Positions 14,914-24,418 are shown, counted from the first letter of the stretch. The stretch: 64,000 bases of DNA from Armatimonadota bacterium (GCA_016789105.1 JAEURN010000002.1:124001-188000); one strand, 5' to 3'. Program-made: numbers and translations. Notes: a model not told the origin generated them from the letters alone.

Positions 14914-17595
14914 TTATCGCAGGGCTTTTTCGCCCTTGCCGCCGCCCTTGGGTGCGCGGGAGCGTTGATAGTCGCCCAGCGGGTCGGGGTTCGACTTGCT
15001 GGAGGCAGCCGGGCTCGCCGCATTGCCGCGGTTCGAGGCATTGACCTCATGGGCTGTCAGGATGAACACGATCTCAGTCTTGTCCTTGCTGTTGTCGGTG
15101 CGCTGGAACAGAGCCCCCACGATCGGCAAGTCTTTCAAGAGCGGGATGCCGCTGACGCGTTTCCGGTCTTGCTCCAAGATCAATCCACCCACGGCGAGTG
15201 TTTCGCCGGAGTGCATGTTCACAACCATGCTCGTCAGGCGGTCGCTCGTTTGCGGCAATTGGCCGCCACCCGGAACCGGCGTGAAACCGGTGAGGATGTT
15301 GAAGTTTTGATCCAGGTTCAACGTGATCTGGCCGTCGCCGCCGATGCGGGCGCCGATCTTGAACGTCACGCCGACCTGCACTTCATCCGTCTCGACCGTC
15401 GTCCCGGTTTGGGTCGCCTGGATCGTCTTGATGTAGCGGACCGTGTCGCCGACGAACAAGTTCGCCGTCCGGCCATCGCTGACCAAGGCGTTCGGCCGGG
15501 CGATCAGGTTGCGGCCGCCATTGAGCTTGTCGATCGATGCCAAGAAGGTCGCGCTATCGTTGGCATTGAACTGAATGCCGCCCGAAACCGTGCCCGGGCT
15601 GGCCGCGGTGTCGCCGGCACCCTGGTTGCTGCGGAACGGGTTGAGCCGCCCACCGGTGATCAGGTTCCAGTCGATCCCAAGCCGCAGGGCTTCGTTTTGG
15701 GTCAATTCCAGGACCCGCAGTTCCAAAGCGATCTGCTTCGGAGCGACATCCACCATCGCCAGGTAGGCCTTGGCTTCATCGATCTGCGAGCGGGTGCCCC
15801 GGAGGACGATCTTCATCGGCTCGATGCCGGTGATGGTCTTTTCACTCGAAGAGGTCGAGGATTGGCTTTCGCTACCGCCGTTGGCTTGGCCAGCCGCACC
15901 GGCTGCACCAGAGCCCTGGCCCGTGCTGTTTTTGCTCGTTTCAGAACTCGTGCTCTTGCCGGACATGCCCGGGGTGACCGGGTTCGGCATCAAGCTCACC
16001 TGCAGACCCTTGAACCGGGACTTCAGATCGAGTTCGGCCAACGTCGGTTCGATGTACATCAGTTCGACGACTTCCCACTGCTTTTCCAAACCGGCAAGGT
16101 CTTCTTCGTAGGATTTGCCCATAACCGAGCACAGTTCTTTGTCCAAGGCCTTGGCAAAGTTTTCAAGCTTGGCCACATCTTCTTTAGGCCCAATCATCAG
16201 CAAGGTCATCGTCGAAGCCTCGCCCTTGGTCGTGCCTTCCAAAATGCTTTCTTGGATGCTGAACTCGGCGGCGCGCGGATGCTCGCTCACCAAGCGGTCA
16301 ATCATCATCTTGATCCGGCCCGTCTCGCCGCTCTGCACCGGCACGACGACGGTCGCCATGTCGGCCTTGCGGTTGAAAGAACTGGAATCGGCGATCCGCT
16401 GGTCAAGCTCGCGGATGTAGTTATCCACTTCGGTGACCCGCTCCGGATCGCCGACGACCATCAGGTAGTAAACGCGGCCCGTCGAGGTCGGCTTAGCCGG
16501 TTGAGTTTTCCCATCCGCATCTTTGGTGCCGCCGTTGTCCAAAGCGACGCCCGGAAGGTCGTTCGCCGTCGGAACAATCACCTCATAGAAGCCCTTGGGG
16601 CCAGCCGGGGAAAGGGCTTTTTCTACTGCTTCCTTGATCTTTTGCGCTTGGCCGCTGATCAGGTTGACGACGCGGGTTTCATACCGGCCGCCCATCCGTT
16701 CCATGACCTGGCGCATCGCGGCACTGAAGTTCTCGGCCGGAGTCACGATGTAGGTGTTGCCTACCTTGGCATAACGCAAGTTGGCGATGGCGGTGACATA
16801 AGTCAAGGCTTCGTCAAGCGAAACCCGGTTCAACGAAATCGTCACGCGGACCGGCTTGTCGTTCGGGCTCACTTCGGGCGAGCTCACGATGTTCACTCCC
16901 GATTGGATCGAAAGCGCTTTCAAAATTTGGATGATGTCCGTGCTGACAAAGTCCAGGCTCACCATCTGTGCGGCGGGGATCCCGGCTGTCACTGCCGCCG
17001 ATTGGTTAGCAGAGGTTGTCTCCGTCCGGGTTTGATAAGAAGCCTGCGCCGTTTGGCTTTGGGCCAACGGGCTTCCCGGAACCGGGGTCGGGGCACCGGC
17101 TTCGCCGGGCATTGGCAGGGCGTCGCCGGTCGGCAATTTGGGAACCGCAGGCGTCTTGTCCGCAACGGGTTGGCTCACCGGCGCAACCGGTTTGGAAACT
17201 TTCGGCGCAACCGCCGGGGTTCCAAACTGGATTGCCCAACCACCCTTGGCCGCAACGACCGTGGGAGTGAACGCACCGTTTGTGCGGAAGGCCACGCGGA
17301 CTTTGGGCGGATTGGCCGAATACCAACCGTAAGTGACGGTGGCCACTCCGGCGGAATCGACCGCAAAAGAGCCCTTGGCCGTGCGGAGGTTGGCCGCAAA
17401 TTCGACGATCGTCGTCTTGCGGGCGGGAATGGCGATGACCGTCGGCTTCGCCAGATCTGTACCCTTCACCAAAACGGTGTGGGTGCCGTCGGAGCCCTTG
17501 TGAAAGGTCACCGACTGGATATCGGACCGTGCCTGGGCCAGGCTCGCCGTAGCGGCAAGGCCGAGGGCCACAATCCATGTGAGTGTCTTAGTCAT
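14914..17595 (-). CDS. pilQ: Type IV pilus secretin PilQ
   Basis: An 893-residue outer-membrane secretin, the channel through which the pilus leaves the cell. The ATG at 17595 is used: GAGGA lies eight bases before it and a signal peptide (MTKTLTWIVALGLAATASLAQA) follows at once. Domain order: an AMIN domain (about 25-130, binds peptidoglycan), a Pro/Ala linker, an STN domain with LDFVSTDIIQILKAL and the following NVDLD-like strand (about 205-285), N-domains with a Gly/Ser-rich insert near residue 560, then the secretin barrel (about 640-850) with LRVLELTQNEALRLGIDW and the signature VSGIPLLKDLPIVGALF. Overlaps the pilP-like gene by eight bases. Last gene of the operon. Confidence 0.93.
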   Translation of the reverse strand: MTKTLTWIVALGLAATASLAQARSDIQSVTFHKGSDGTHTVLVKGTDLAKPTVIAIPARKTTIVEFAANLRTAKGSFAVDSAGVATVTYGWYSANPPKVRVAFRTNGAFTPTVVAAKGGWAIQFGTPAVAPKVSKPVAPVSQPVADKTPAVPKLPTGDALPMPGEAGAPTPVPGSPLAQSQTAQASYQTRTETTSANQSAAVTAGIPAAQMVSLDFVSTDIIQILKALSIQSGVNIVSSPEVSPNDKPVRVTISLNRVSLDEALTYVTAIANLRYAKVGNTYIVTPAENFSAAMRQVMERMGGRYETRVVNLISGQAQKIKEAVEKALSPAGPKGFYEVIVPTANDLPGVALDNGGTKDADGKTQPAKPTSTGRVYYLMVVGDPERVTEVDNYIRELDQRIADSSSFNRKADMATVVVPVQSGETGRIKMMIDRLVSEHPRAAEFSIQESILEGTTKGEASTMTLLMIGPKEDVAKLENFAKALDKELCSVMGKSYEEDLAGLEKQWEVVELMYIEPTLAELDLKSRFKGLQVSLMPNPVTPGMSGKSTSSETSKNSTGQGSGAAGAAGQANGGSESQSSTSSSEKTITGIEPMKIVLRGTRSQIDEAKAYLAMVDVAPKQIALELRVLELTQNEALRLGIDWNLITGGRLNPFRSNQGAGDTAASPGTVSGGIQFNANDSATFLASIDKLNGGRNLIARPNALVSDGRTANLFVGDTVRYIKTIQATQTGTTVETDEVQVGVTFKIGARIGGDGQITLNLDQNFNILTGFTPVPGGGQLPQTSDRLTSMVVNMHSGETLAVGGLILEQDRKRVSGIPLLKDLPIVGALFQRTDNSKDKTEIVFILTAHEVNASNRGNAASPAASSKSNPDPLGDYQRSRAPKGGGKGEKALR

Positions 17596-18358
17596 TGCGT
17601 GCTTCCTCGTCAATCGTGAGCGTGTGCTCTTTTCCTTTGTGGGAGACCCGGACTTTGCCCTTTTCAATGGCAACGACCTTGGTGTCCCCGTCGATCGAAC
17701 CGCCCAGCGGCACCAGTTTCTGGTTCCCCGAGCCATCTTCGAAAACTGCCATGGGCTTGGCGCCCAACAAAATCCCTTTCACCCGGTACATCGGTGTGGC
17801 AACCATCGGCGCACCCGCCGGGCCGGATTGGCCCGGGGCCGGCAGAGAACCCCTCATCGGATCCATCGGCTGATAGCCAGAGTTCGTGCCCGGGCGGACC
17901 GGTGCCTCAACCTTGGGGTTTTTCGGCGGTGTCGGTTGCGCCGGCGGCGGGGCCGGAACGTTCATTGCATAGGTGCTGGGAACCAAGAACGGATCCCGCG
18001 GCACAAACGGGGTTGCCGAGAGCGCCCCCGGATTCTCTGGGGTTGCACCCGTGGCGGTATCGGCCGTCGCCGCACCTTGGTCGCCGGTTGCCGGAACAGG
18101 GTTTGTGCCAGTTCCTTCCGGAGTGCCGCCCGTTGCCGGCAGAGACTTGCCGGTTTGCCCGGCCTCGGAGCCAGAATCGGTCGCTGCCCCAGCTTCGGCT
18201 GAACCAGTGGACCCGCCTTTGGGGGCCCTGTCGGTATGGGTCGATGCCACGACGCTGCCGCCGCCAGAACCGCCACCCATAAAACTAAACGCCCCGACGG
18301 CCACAAGGACCAAGCCTAGCGCCCCCAGGATGAGGATCTTCTTTTTGTCGTTGTTCAT
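17588..18358 (-). CDS. PilP-like pilus assembly protein
   Basis: A 256-residue inner-membrane protein: one N-terminal helix (KKILILGALGLVLVAVGAFSF), then about 95 residues of Gly/Ala/Thr/Ser linker, a VPRDPFLVP motif (the 'RDPF' motif typical of PilP/GspC-type proteins), a Pro-rich stretch, and a small C-terminal beta domain (YRVKGILLGAKPMAVFEDG, KVRVSHKGKEHTLTI) that matches the PilP HR-type domain. In type IV pili PilP links the PilN-PilO complex to the secretin. Identification rests on motif plus its place between pilO and pilQ, since the sequence is otherwise poorly conserved. Confidence 0.75.
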   Translation of the reverse strand: MNNDKKKILILGALGLVLVAVGAFSFMGGGSGGGSVVASTHTDRAPKGGSTGSAEAGAATDSGSEAGQTGKSLPATGGTPEGTGTNPVPATGDQGAATADTATGATPENPGALSATPFVPRDPFLVPSTYAMNVPAPPPAQPTPPKNPKVEAPVRPGTNSGYQPMDPMRGSLPAPGQSGPAGAPMVATPMYRVKGILLGAKPMAVFEDGSGNQKLVPLGGSIDGDTKVVAIEKGKVRVSHKGKEHTLTIDEEARND

Positions 18359-19173
18359 AGGGCACCTTCCTTTGAGGGTGTGTTCGTATGCAAGTCGGAG
18401 CTTTTCGCGCCGGGAGCCGGTGCCGCATGCGTGCCGGAACCGTTGCCGGTGCCCGGAGCCTGCGTGCCGGTGCCGTTTGGCGAGGTGCCGCTCGAGGTGG
18501 TGTCGTTCGGGGTGGTCGGCTGTTCCGATCCCGCCGCGCCATTGGCCGCACCCGGTTGCGCCGGAGTGTCCGAGACCTGGGCCGGGTCAACCGGCAGGCC
18601 GTTCTCATCCAGCTGCTGCTTGAAAACATAAGCCCGCAACCGGATCGTCGCATCCAGCAAACCGGTACCAGTTGCCTTCGCATCTTGCCGGGGTTGCATG
18701 GAAATTGTGCTCACCGCCAAAATCTTGGGGAATCCCTTCAAAGCCGAAATGAACTCCAACAGGGCGCGATAAGTCCCCTGGCCCGTGATGTCGATCTCAA
18801 CGCTTTCGTAAGCTTCTTCGCCCTTCTTGGCCTTGGGGTCAACAGAGGCCTGCACGATAGGGCGGATTCCGGCGATCTTGACGTTCTTAGAAGCCCCGAG
18901 GGACTCCAGTTCCTTCAGCAAGGTCGGGATATAGGCCGTTTCCGGCAAAGATTTCTCCAGGTGATCCAACTCCATGCGGGCCGCTTGGAGATCCTGCTGG
19001 CTTTTGGCCAAATCGGCGTTCACTTGGTCGGCATCCGGCAACTTCGACCTCAAGTCGCTCAGCCGGGCTTCCGCCTCGGATCGCGCGCCGAACTGCCAGT
19101 AGGTCAATCCGCCACCGATCAAGATGACGACCAACGCCAACAAGATCACAGTCTTCAAAGAATCGTTTTTCAT
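18355..19173 (-). CDS. pilO: Type IV pilus inner-membrane protein PilO
   Basis: A 272-residue protein with a single N-terminal membrane helix (TVILLALVVILIGGGLTYW), a coiled coil (about 30-80), and a ferredoxin-like domain (about 90-195: LLKELESLGASKNVKIAGI, YESVEIDITGQGTYRALLEFISAL), the classic PilO pattern. The C-terminal 75 residues are a Gly/Ser/Thr/Asn-rich disordered tail not usual in PilO. It pairs with PilN to form the periplasmic alignment subcomplex. Overlaps pilN and the pilP-like gene by ATGA. Confidence 0.87.
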   Translation of the reverse strand: MKNDSLKTVILLALVVILIGGGLTYWQFGARSEAEARLSDLRSKLPDADQVNADLAKSQQDLQAARMELDHLEKSLPETAYIPTLLKELESLGASKNVKIAGIRPIVQASVDPKAKKGEEAYESVEIDITGQGTYRALLEFISALKGFPKILAVSTISMQPRQDAKATGTGLLDATIRLRAYVFKQQLDENGLPVDPAQVSDTPAQPGAANGAAGSEQPTTPNDTTSSGTSPNGTGTQAPGTGNGSGTHAAPAPGAKSSDLHTNTPSKEGAL

Positions 19174-19763
19174 TTCTGCTTCACCTCTTTGGCATCGTCT
19201 TCTTGTTTGGTGCCCTTCATATCGGCGGTGACCTCGAATTCGACCAATTGGCCCTTTTCAGTCACCCGGGGCTGCGTGTATTTCAGTGTCGGGTGCTCCA
19301 ATTCGCTGCAAAGGCCCAACCGGTATTGGAAGTCCCCGACGAACTCTTGCTTGGTGCTGACCCCATTAAACGTCACGACCATCGGGGTGGCGATATCCTG
19401 TTTGAAAGCCTTCACACTTGTCAGCCAGGTGTCGCCCGGGGTGTTGGTCGTCAAGTACGCCAAAACGTTTTCCCACTTGGTGGAATCCTTGCGGGCCGCG
19501 TTCAGGGTCTCGATTCGGGGCTGGTAAGCCTCCAACGCCTCCTGGTTCTTGTCCAACTCCTCAAGGGTCGGTTTCAGCTCGTCGGCCTTTTGTTGCAAGG
19601 CGACGGCCTCAAGGTTGAGCCGCGTCGTGTCCAAAAACAGCGTGACGGCGGCCAAAAAGAGCAAGGCGCCGAGGCCGCCCGTGCCCAAAATCGCAAACTG
19701 CACCTGCTTTTGCTGCGCCCGCGCAACCAGGCGCTGTTCTTGGATGAGGTTGATCGATGGCAT
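19170..19763 (-). CDS. pilN: Type IV pilus assembly protein PilN
   Basis: A 197-residue protein that begins with the short cytoplasmic peptide MPSINLIQEQR (PilN 'INLLP'-type motif that docks in PilM), followed by a membrane helix (FAILGTGGLGALLFLAAVTLFL), a coiled coil (about 48-90) and a ferredoxin-like periplasmic domain. The conserved WLTSVKAF and a late TEKGQLVEFEVTADM strand fit Fimbrial assembly family PilN. Starts 12 bases after pilM. Confidence 0.88.
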   Translation of the reverse strand: MPSINLIQEQRLVARAQQKQVQFAILGTGGLGALLFLAAVTLFLDTTRLNLEAVALQQKADELKPTLEELDKNQEALEAYQPRIETLNAARKDSTKWENVLAYLTTNTPGDTWLTSVKAFKQDIATPMVVTFNGVSTKQEFVGDFQYRLGLCSELEHPTLKYTQPRVTEKGQLVEFEVTADMKGTKQEDDAKEVKQK

Positions 19764-19775
19764 GGTTCTAACTCC

Positions 19776-20861
19776 TTAAGCCGCCTTCATGAAGGCGCGC
19801 ATGGCAAGTCCGGTGGCAACCGACCACTCCAGGCCTTTGCCTGGCGGCAAGTCGCCGATGGGGATGAATTTCGGGTTGTCGTAGATCCCGGTCGTGATCA
19901 CTTCGGCGCCGAGCTTGCTCGACATGTATTCGCCAAGGCCGCGGAGCTTGGCGCCCCCGCCTGTCAGCAAAATGTGGGTCACGGGGTTCGATTTCGCCCC
20001 TTCCGCCTGTTGGGTCTGGAAGTAGCCGATCGACCGGCGGATCTCACGGGCCAAGTCGTCGACATGGCCTTGGACCACCTTCAGCGGCGGGTTGTCCGTC
20101 AGCGGGTTCGCCGCCAACGGCGTGAAATCAAGCTGCGATTTTCCGATCTCAGCCTGCTCATCATTCAGTTGGAAATAGCTCTTCAGGGCATCCGTCATCG
20201 CCTGGCCGGCGGCAACGATGGTCCGCGTCATCATGAACTTCCCGTCGCTGACCACGCTCACCGTGGTCGCGGCAGCCCCGACGTCCACAATCGCCACCGT
20301 CATGTTGTGCAAAACCGAATTCTCGTCGGCTTCAATCAAGCTCCGGTAGATCGCAAACGCCTCGATATCCACAATGTCGACTTCAAGGTCGGCACGCTCT
20401 ACCGCGCGCTTCTTGCTTTCAACCACTTCCCGCGGGGCGGCGACGATCATCACGTCCAATTGGCCGTCTTCCGTCTCGCCCAGGATTTCAAATTCGATAT
20501 AGCTGTCCTCAATCGAGGAAGGGACATAGTGGCCCGCTTCGTAGCGGATCGACTTTCGCAGCATTTGCGGTGTCATCTTTGCCGTCTTGATCATCCGCAC
20601 AATCACCGATGCCCCAGAAACGGCGACAACGGCCGAAGAGGCCGAAATCTTGAACTCCCGCAAGGCACCTTTAATCGCAATGCCCACAACGTCCGGGTCG
20701 ATCACCACGCCGTCTTTCACCGAATCGCTCGGCGTGGGGATCATCCCCTGGCGCGACACTTTCCAACCGTGGCCAACCTTTTCGAGTTGAACCAGGTTGA
20801 TGGTCTTGTGGCCGATATCAATGCCCACGTAGCTGCGTTTTTTGAAGGGGTTAAGCGACAT
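19776..20861 (-). CDS. pilM: Type IV pilus assembly ATPase-like protein PilM
   Basis: A 361-residue actin-like cytosolic protein. The start at 20861 (ATG, with GAGGAG eight bases upstream) gives MSLNPFKKRSYVGIDIGHKTINLVQLEK, the phosphate-1 motif of FtsA/PilM proteins. Other actin-fold motifs: VVAVSGASVIVRMIK, VAIVDVGAAATTVSVVSDG (phosphate-2) and ILLTGGGAKLRGLGEYM (adenosine motif). PilM polymerises or caps the PilN tail under the inner membrane. It overlaps the HTH gene by 11 bases. Confidence 0.93.
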   Translation of the reverse strand: MSLNPFKKRSYVGIDIGHKTINLVQLEKVGHGWKVSRQGMIPTPSDSVKDGVVIDPDVVGIAIKGALREFKISASSAVVAVSGASVIVRMIKTAKMTPQMLRKSIRYEAGHYVPSSIEDSYIEFEILGETEDGQLDVMIVAAPREVVESKKRAVERADLEVDIVDIEAFAIYRSLIEADENSVLHNMTVAIVDVGAAATTVSVVSDGKFMMTRTIVAAGQAMTDALKSYFQLNDEQAEIGKSQLDFTPLAANPLTDNPPLKVVQGHVDDLAREIRRSIGYFQTQQAEGAKSNPVTHILLTGGGAKLRGLGEYMSSKLGAEVITTGIYDNPKFIPIGDLPPGKGLEWSVATGLAMRAFMKAA

Positions 20862-21273
20862 CGTCGATCTCCTCTTGGCCATGCTGGTTCAGCATCAGCC
20901 AGTCGTCCAAGTTCGGCTTGGGGAACCGCCACCGGCCATCGATCAAGATGCCGGGGATCTCGCCTTCTTCGGCGAGCTTCATCAAAGTGTCTTTGCCAAT
21001 CCGGAGATAGGCGGCCGCCTCGCGGGCCGTCATCACCGTGTGCTGGCCAGCCATGATCGCCCGGAACATCCCGGACATCTGCTCTGCACTCAAAAAGAGC
21101 TCAAGCCGCACCACGTTGCCAGCAAGCACCGAAGCCGATGCCGGCGCCGGCAGGCCATCGGCACAGAACCCCAACTGAGGCACGCCGGAATTCGGCTGAA
21201 GGTCATAAGCGTCCGGTTGGACCGCGGCTTGCGGTTCCCCGTGGACTTTGCGGATCGCATCGGCAAAATTCAT
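20851..21273 (-). CDS. Excisionase-type helix-turn-helix protein in pilus operon
   Basis: A 140-residue protein. The C-terminal 50 residues (TAREAAAYLRIGKDTLMKLAEEGEIPGILIDGRWRFPK, then LDDWL) are a MerR/excisionase-like winged HTH of the kind found in small DNA-binding proteins. The N-terminal 85 residues are less ordered apart from an EQMSGMFRAIMAG helix. It sits between the ATPase gene and pilM with overlapping ends, so it is co-expressed with the pilus. It might autoregulate the operon, or use the HTH fold for protein contacts. Function inferred from the fold only. Confidence 0.7.
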   Translation of the reverse strand: MNFADAIRKVHGEPQAAVQPDAYDLQPNSGVPQLGFCADGLPAPASASVLAGNVVRLELFLSAEQMSGMFRAIMAGQHTVMTAREAAAYLRIGKDTLMKLAEEGEIPGILIDGRWRFPKPNLDDWLMLNQHGQEEIDDVA

Positions 21274-22082
21274 GCGGCGGCTCCAAAGTCGTTGGCAATC
21301 TCGTTGATCAAGAATCCATCGACAAACTTTTCTTTGCGGGCCATCGCCATCAACATCGCGTTGTCGGCCAGTTGGATCGCAACCCGGGGCGCCCCGTTGC
21401 TCAGCCGATGGATCTCATGGATCGCCTCCGGCGTGAACGGGCTCCGGTCACCAGAAAATCCGGCGACGCGCAGGCGGAACAGAATCAGTTCGCCGGTGTC
21501 CAAAATGTCCAGCGGTTTAATCAGGTGCTTCACCGCCAACCGCTGCTCCAGTGCCGGAACCTTTTTCAATTTCGGCAGCAACTCCTTTTGGCCCAGCAGA
21601 ACCAGGCTCAACAGGAACTGGTCGTTCATCTGACAATTCAGCAGCAGGCGCAACTCTTCAAAACTGTTGCTCGAGCGAATCAAGTGCGCCTCGTCGATCA
21701 TCAGAACAACGCGGCGACCCCGATCGTAATTCTCGATCAAGGTCAGGTGGAGCTGCTGAACAAGCACTTGGCGGTTGCGCGAAGTCGTCTCCACATCCAA
21801 CTGGGAGAGGATCTCTTGCAGCATCTGGGTCGGGGTCAGGATCGGGTTGACAATGAGCACGATCCGGTATTGCACCGGGTCGAGCATCTCAAGCAGCTTC
21901 CGGCTGATCGTCGTCTTCCCAAGCCCGATCTCGCCGCAGAGCATCGCCGCCCCTTTGTTGCGGGCAATGGCGTAATGCAGCATCATCAACGCATCTTCGT
22001 GAGAGCGGCTCATATAGAGGAACCGCGGATCTGGCGTCAATGTGAATGGTGCTTCGTTAAGTCCCCAGTACTGCTCGTACAT
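21270..22082 (-). CDS. ExeA/MshM-like AAA ATPase
   Basis: A 270-residue ATPase of the GspA/ExeA/MshM type. The opening YWGLNEAPFTLTPDPRFLYMS is the family hallmark. Walker A is GEIGLGKTT, Walker B VVLMIDEAHL, followed by sensor-type NDQFLLSLVLLGQ and an arginine finger region (ALEQRLAVKH), then a C-terminal helical lid (LSNGAPRVAIQLAD). ExeA-type proteins help assemble secretins across peptidoglycan or drive pilus biogenesis. This one lacks the C-terminal membrane and peptidoglycan-binding parts. First gene of the operon; GGAGAAGG eight bases before the ATG is a good ribosome site. Confidence 0.88.
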   Translation of the reverse strand: MYEQYWGLNEAPFTLTPDPRFLYMSRSHEDALMMLHYAIARNKGAAMLCGEIGLGKTTISRKLLEMLDPVQYRIVLIVNPILTPTQMLQEILSQLDVETTSRNRQVLVQQLHLTLIENYDRGRRVVLMIDEAHLIRSSNSFEELRLLLNCQMNDQFLLSLVLLGQKELLPKLKKVPALEQRLAVKHLIKPLDILDTGELILFRLRVAGFSGDRSPFTPEAIHEIHRLSNGAPRVAIQLADNAMLMAMARKEKFVDGFLINEIANDFGAAA

Positions 22083-22255
22083 TCCGATAACCTTCTCCGG
22101 TCGATCTGACCCAGGTATTTCTATCGGCCCGACTCAATCGGATTCTTAGGGGGATGGATGAGGTTTGAGCCGCAACAACCTAGAAAATTCCTCGAATGCA
22201 CCGTTGCGGCCCCGGCACGGATGCCGGATTCAATGGAAAGAAGGGGGCATTGAGT

Positions 22256-24418
22256 TCAGCGGTGGGCCGGTGGCGGCGAGCCCCGGATTCCTTTGTACTC
22301 GTTGCGGTACTTCTCAAGAAGCTCGTAATACTTCTTCCGTTGCGCTTCTGGCAACGAATCGATCGGGCCGGATTTGCCCGAAGGCTGCGTCAACATTGTG
22401 AACGTGCCGCCGGGAACCTCATAGACCCCAAAGTGGACCGTCAGCTCCACAGTCAGCTGCTGGGTGGCCGCCACGCCGTTCATTACCGGAGGCGTGTAGC
22501 CGCTATCCGGCGGGAACGCTTCCATCGATGCCTGCTGCATCGCCAAATCATCCAGCGATTGGAACTGGGTGAACGTAAAGGTTTGACCGCCAGAACTGTA
22601 CGTGCGCTCCACCACATAACCTTCCCTCACACGGGCCCGCAAGTGGAAACTTGGAGGTTGGGCCTGCCCAAAGGTCAAAAACACCGAGGGCTCATGGTTC
22701 CACGCCACATCGGGGATCCCGCCCGGCAACGGCTCCAAGGCCTGCCTGTCCGGCCGGGGCCTCGGCTCGTTCGCCATCTGGGCATCAGAGTTCGCCACCG
22801 TGTCGGCAAACAACTTGCGGATTGCGGGCGGGGCCGTGAGCACGTCCACCGTCAGTCCTTCTGGAGAAAACACCTGCTTGCGCTGCTGGGGGCCCAACGC
22901 GGCATAGCTAAAGAGCAAGAAATCGCTCCACTCGTAAGGCTGGATGTAGCTGCTTTGGTCATATTGGCCGGTCAGCGAGAGCGCGGCCGGCACAAAGAGC
23001 ATCGCCTGAACCCGCTGGCTCAGCGAACCCACGCCGTCCGCCAAGTCATCAAACGTGAGCCGGCCATTGGCCATGGCGCGCCGGGCCACCTGCGCAATGG
23101 CCGGGCGCGAGACCAGGAACTGATAGATCCAAGATGGCATCGGCTTGGAGATAACCAAACTGTTCCGTGACGGCTCCATCGCCCCAAAAGGAGATTGCAT
23201 CAGCAGGGCCGCAAAGGCCTGGCCCGCGGTCACCTTTTCCAGGCCCGTCAGGGCCTGCGTCGGCATCAGCACCTCGCAAATCACCTCGTTGCCCGTTTGA
23301 TCCGCCCCGAAATCGAAAATCCGGCTGACGACGCCAGAGAACGGCTCGTGCTCGTCCACATGGGCGAGCCATTCGATATCTTTCGCGACGGCTTCCGATG
23401 CAGCCCGATTCCCGCCAAACATGGCGTTGATCCGCCGGATCTCGTCCCGTTCATCCCCCGAGAGTTTCATCTCCTGGGTCAAATCTTTCGTCGCTTCCGC
23501 CACCCTTTCCTGCATGGAGGCAAACCCTTCCATGTCAAGACCCGTGAGTTGGGTTTGATAGGCCGCGATCCCTCCCCCATCTTTGTCATACATGCTGAAG
23601 GTAACCATGTACATATAAGGCATCCGGCGAATGGAAAGCGTCATGGCGGCCACCGGCCGCGCCAACCCGCCGGCTACGGCCTGCAACTGGCTCATCGGAA
23701 GCCGGTTGCTGTCCATCACCATCCCAAAGCTTTCCATGTTCTCCGTCGCTTCAACGACCTCGTTCCGGATCTGCATCGCGGCATTCAAACTTTGGAGCTC
23801 GGCGGCAGGCTTGCCTGGCCACGGGCGTTGCATCCGCGTTGGTTGGGTCGAGTACACCACCCGTTCAAAATCTCGGATCCCCAACAAGTTCTGCACCCCT
23901 ACCCCTCGCAGTGCGACCGCTGCCGCAACCGCCGCCGGATCGAGGTTTGCGAAATCCGTCCACTTCTTGAAGTCCGGGCTCGAAGCGGAAAACGTTCCCG
24001 ATTGCATCGCCTTTTGGATCCGCGCCAGTTCCGGGATTGCCTCTTCGATGTCAGCCCGGGTCGGCATTTTTGTCGGCTTGGAATCCAGCTCCTTTTGCAA
24101 CCCCGGGCCATTCACCAACCCGACGGGTTGCACCGTTGGCGAAACCATCAGGGTCAGCGCCCCGTTTTTGTCCGAGACTTTGACCCCGGCCGCCTGTTCC
24201 AATAAATCGTAAAGCTCAGCGAATGTCCGGTTCTTCAAGTGAATGTAGACCATCCGGTCACGGACTTCCGGCACCACGAACACAGGTTTGCCAACCTCTT
24301 CGTGAAGCCAATCCGCCAACTGGTGCACCGGCATCACAGGGAACATAAAATCCCGCCGGACTTCCTGCACCGGGTGGAAGAGGAGTGTCGCAAGGATCGT
24401 TGTCAGCATCGATTTCAC
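22256..24418 (-). CDS. Large secreted protein with STN-like N-terminus
   Basis: A 720-residue exported protein of unknown function. A short signal peptide (GTG start; KSMLTTILATLLFHPVQE) is followed by a segment with the pattern of a secretin/TonB short N-terminal (STN) domain (about 25-95: FMFPVMPVHQLADWLHEEVG, VYIHLKNRTFAELYDLLEQ and the following Gly-Val strand). The rest is mixed alpha/beta with many Ala/Leu helices and gives no recognisable motif. It lies 173 bases upstream of the ExeA-like gene, in the same direction. A structural or regulatory link with the pilus system is possible but unproven. Confidence 0.55.
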   Translation of the reverse strand: MKSMLTTILATLLFHPVQEVRRDFMFPVMPVHQLADWLHEEVGKPVFVVPEVRDRMVYIHLKNRTFAELYDLLEQAAGVKVSDKNGALTLMVSPTVQPVGLVNGPGLQKELDSKPTKMPTRADIEEAIPELARIQKAMQSGTFSASSPDFKKWTDFANLDPAAVAAAVALRGVGVQNLLGIRDFERVVYSTQPTRMQRPWPGKPAAELQSLNAAMQIRNEVVEATENMESFGMVMDSNRLPMSQLQAVAGGLARPVAAMTLSIRRMPYMYMVTFSMYDKDGGGIAAYQTQLTGLDMEGFASMQERVAEATKDLTQEMKLSGDERDEIRRINAMFGGNRAASEAVAKDIEWLAHVDEHEPFSGVVSRIFDFGADQTGNEVICEVLMPTQALTGLEKVTAGQAFAALLMQSPFGAMEPSRNSLVISKPMPSWIYQFLVSRPAIAQVARRAMANGRLTFDDLADGVGSLSQRVQAMLFVPAALSLTGQYDQSSYIQPYEWSDFLLFSYAALGPQQRKQVFSPEGLTVDVLTAPPAIRKLFADTVANSDAQMANEPRPRPDRQALEPLPGGIPDVAWNHEPSVFLTFGQAQPPSFHLRARVREGYVVERTYSSGGQTFTFTQFQSLDDLAMQQASMEAFPPDSGYTPPVMNGVAATQQLTVELTVHFGVYEVPGGTFTMLTQPSGKSGPIDSLPEAQRKKYYELLEKYRNEYKGIRGSPPPAHR

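Noticed and set aside
14797-17619. A 940-codon plus-strand open frame opposite pilQ
   Set aside because: It mirrors the pilQ frame in a GC-rich sequence and has no family motif; the minus-strand frame has clear secretin motifs.
19203-21056. A 617-codon plus-strand open frame opposite pilN/pilM
   Set aside because: It runs antisense to recognisable pil genes and its translation is basic and Gly/Arg/Leu-rich with no domain.
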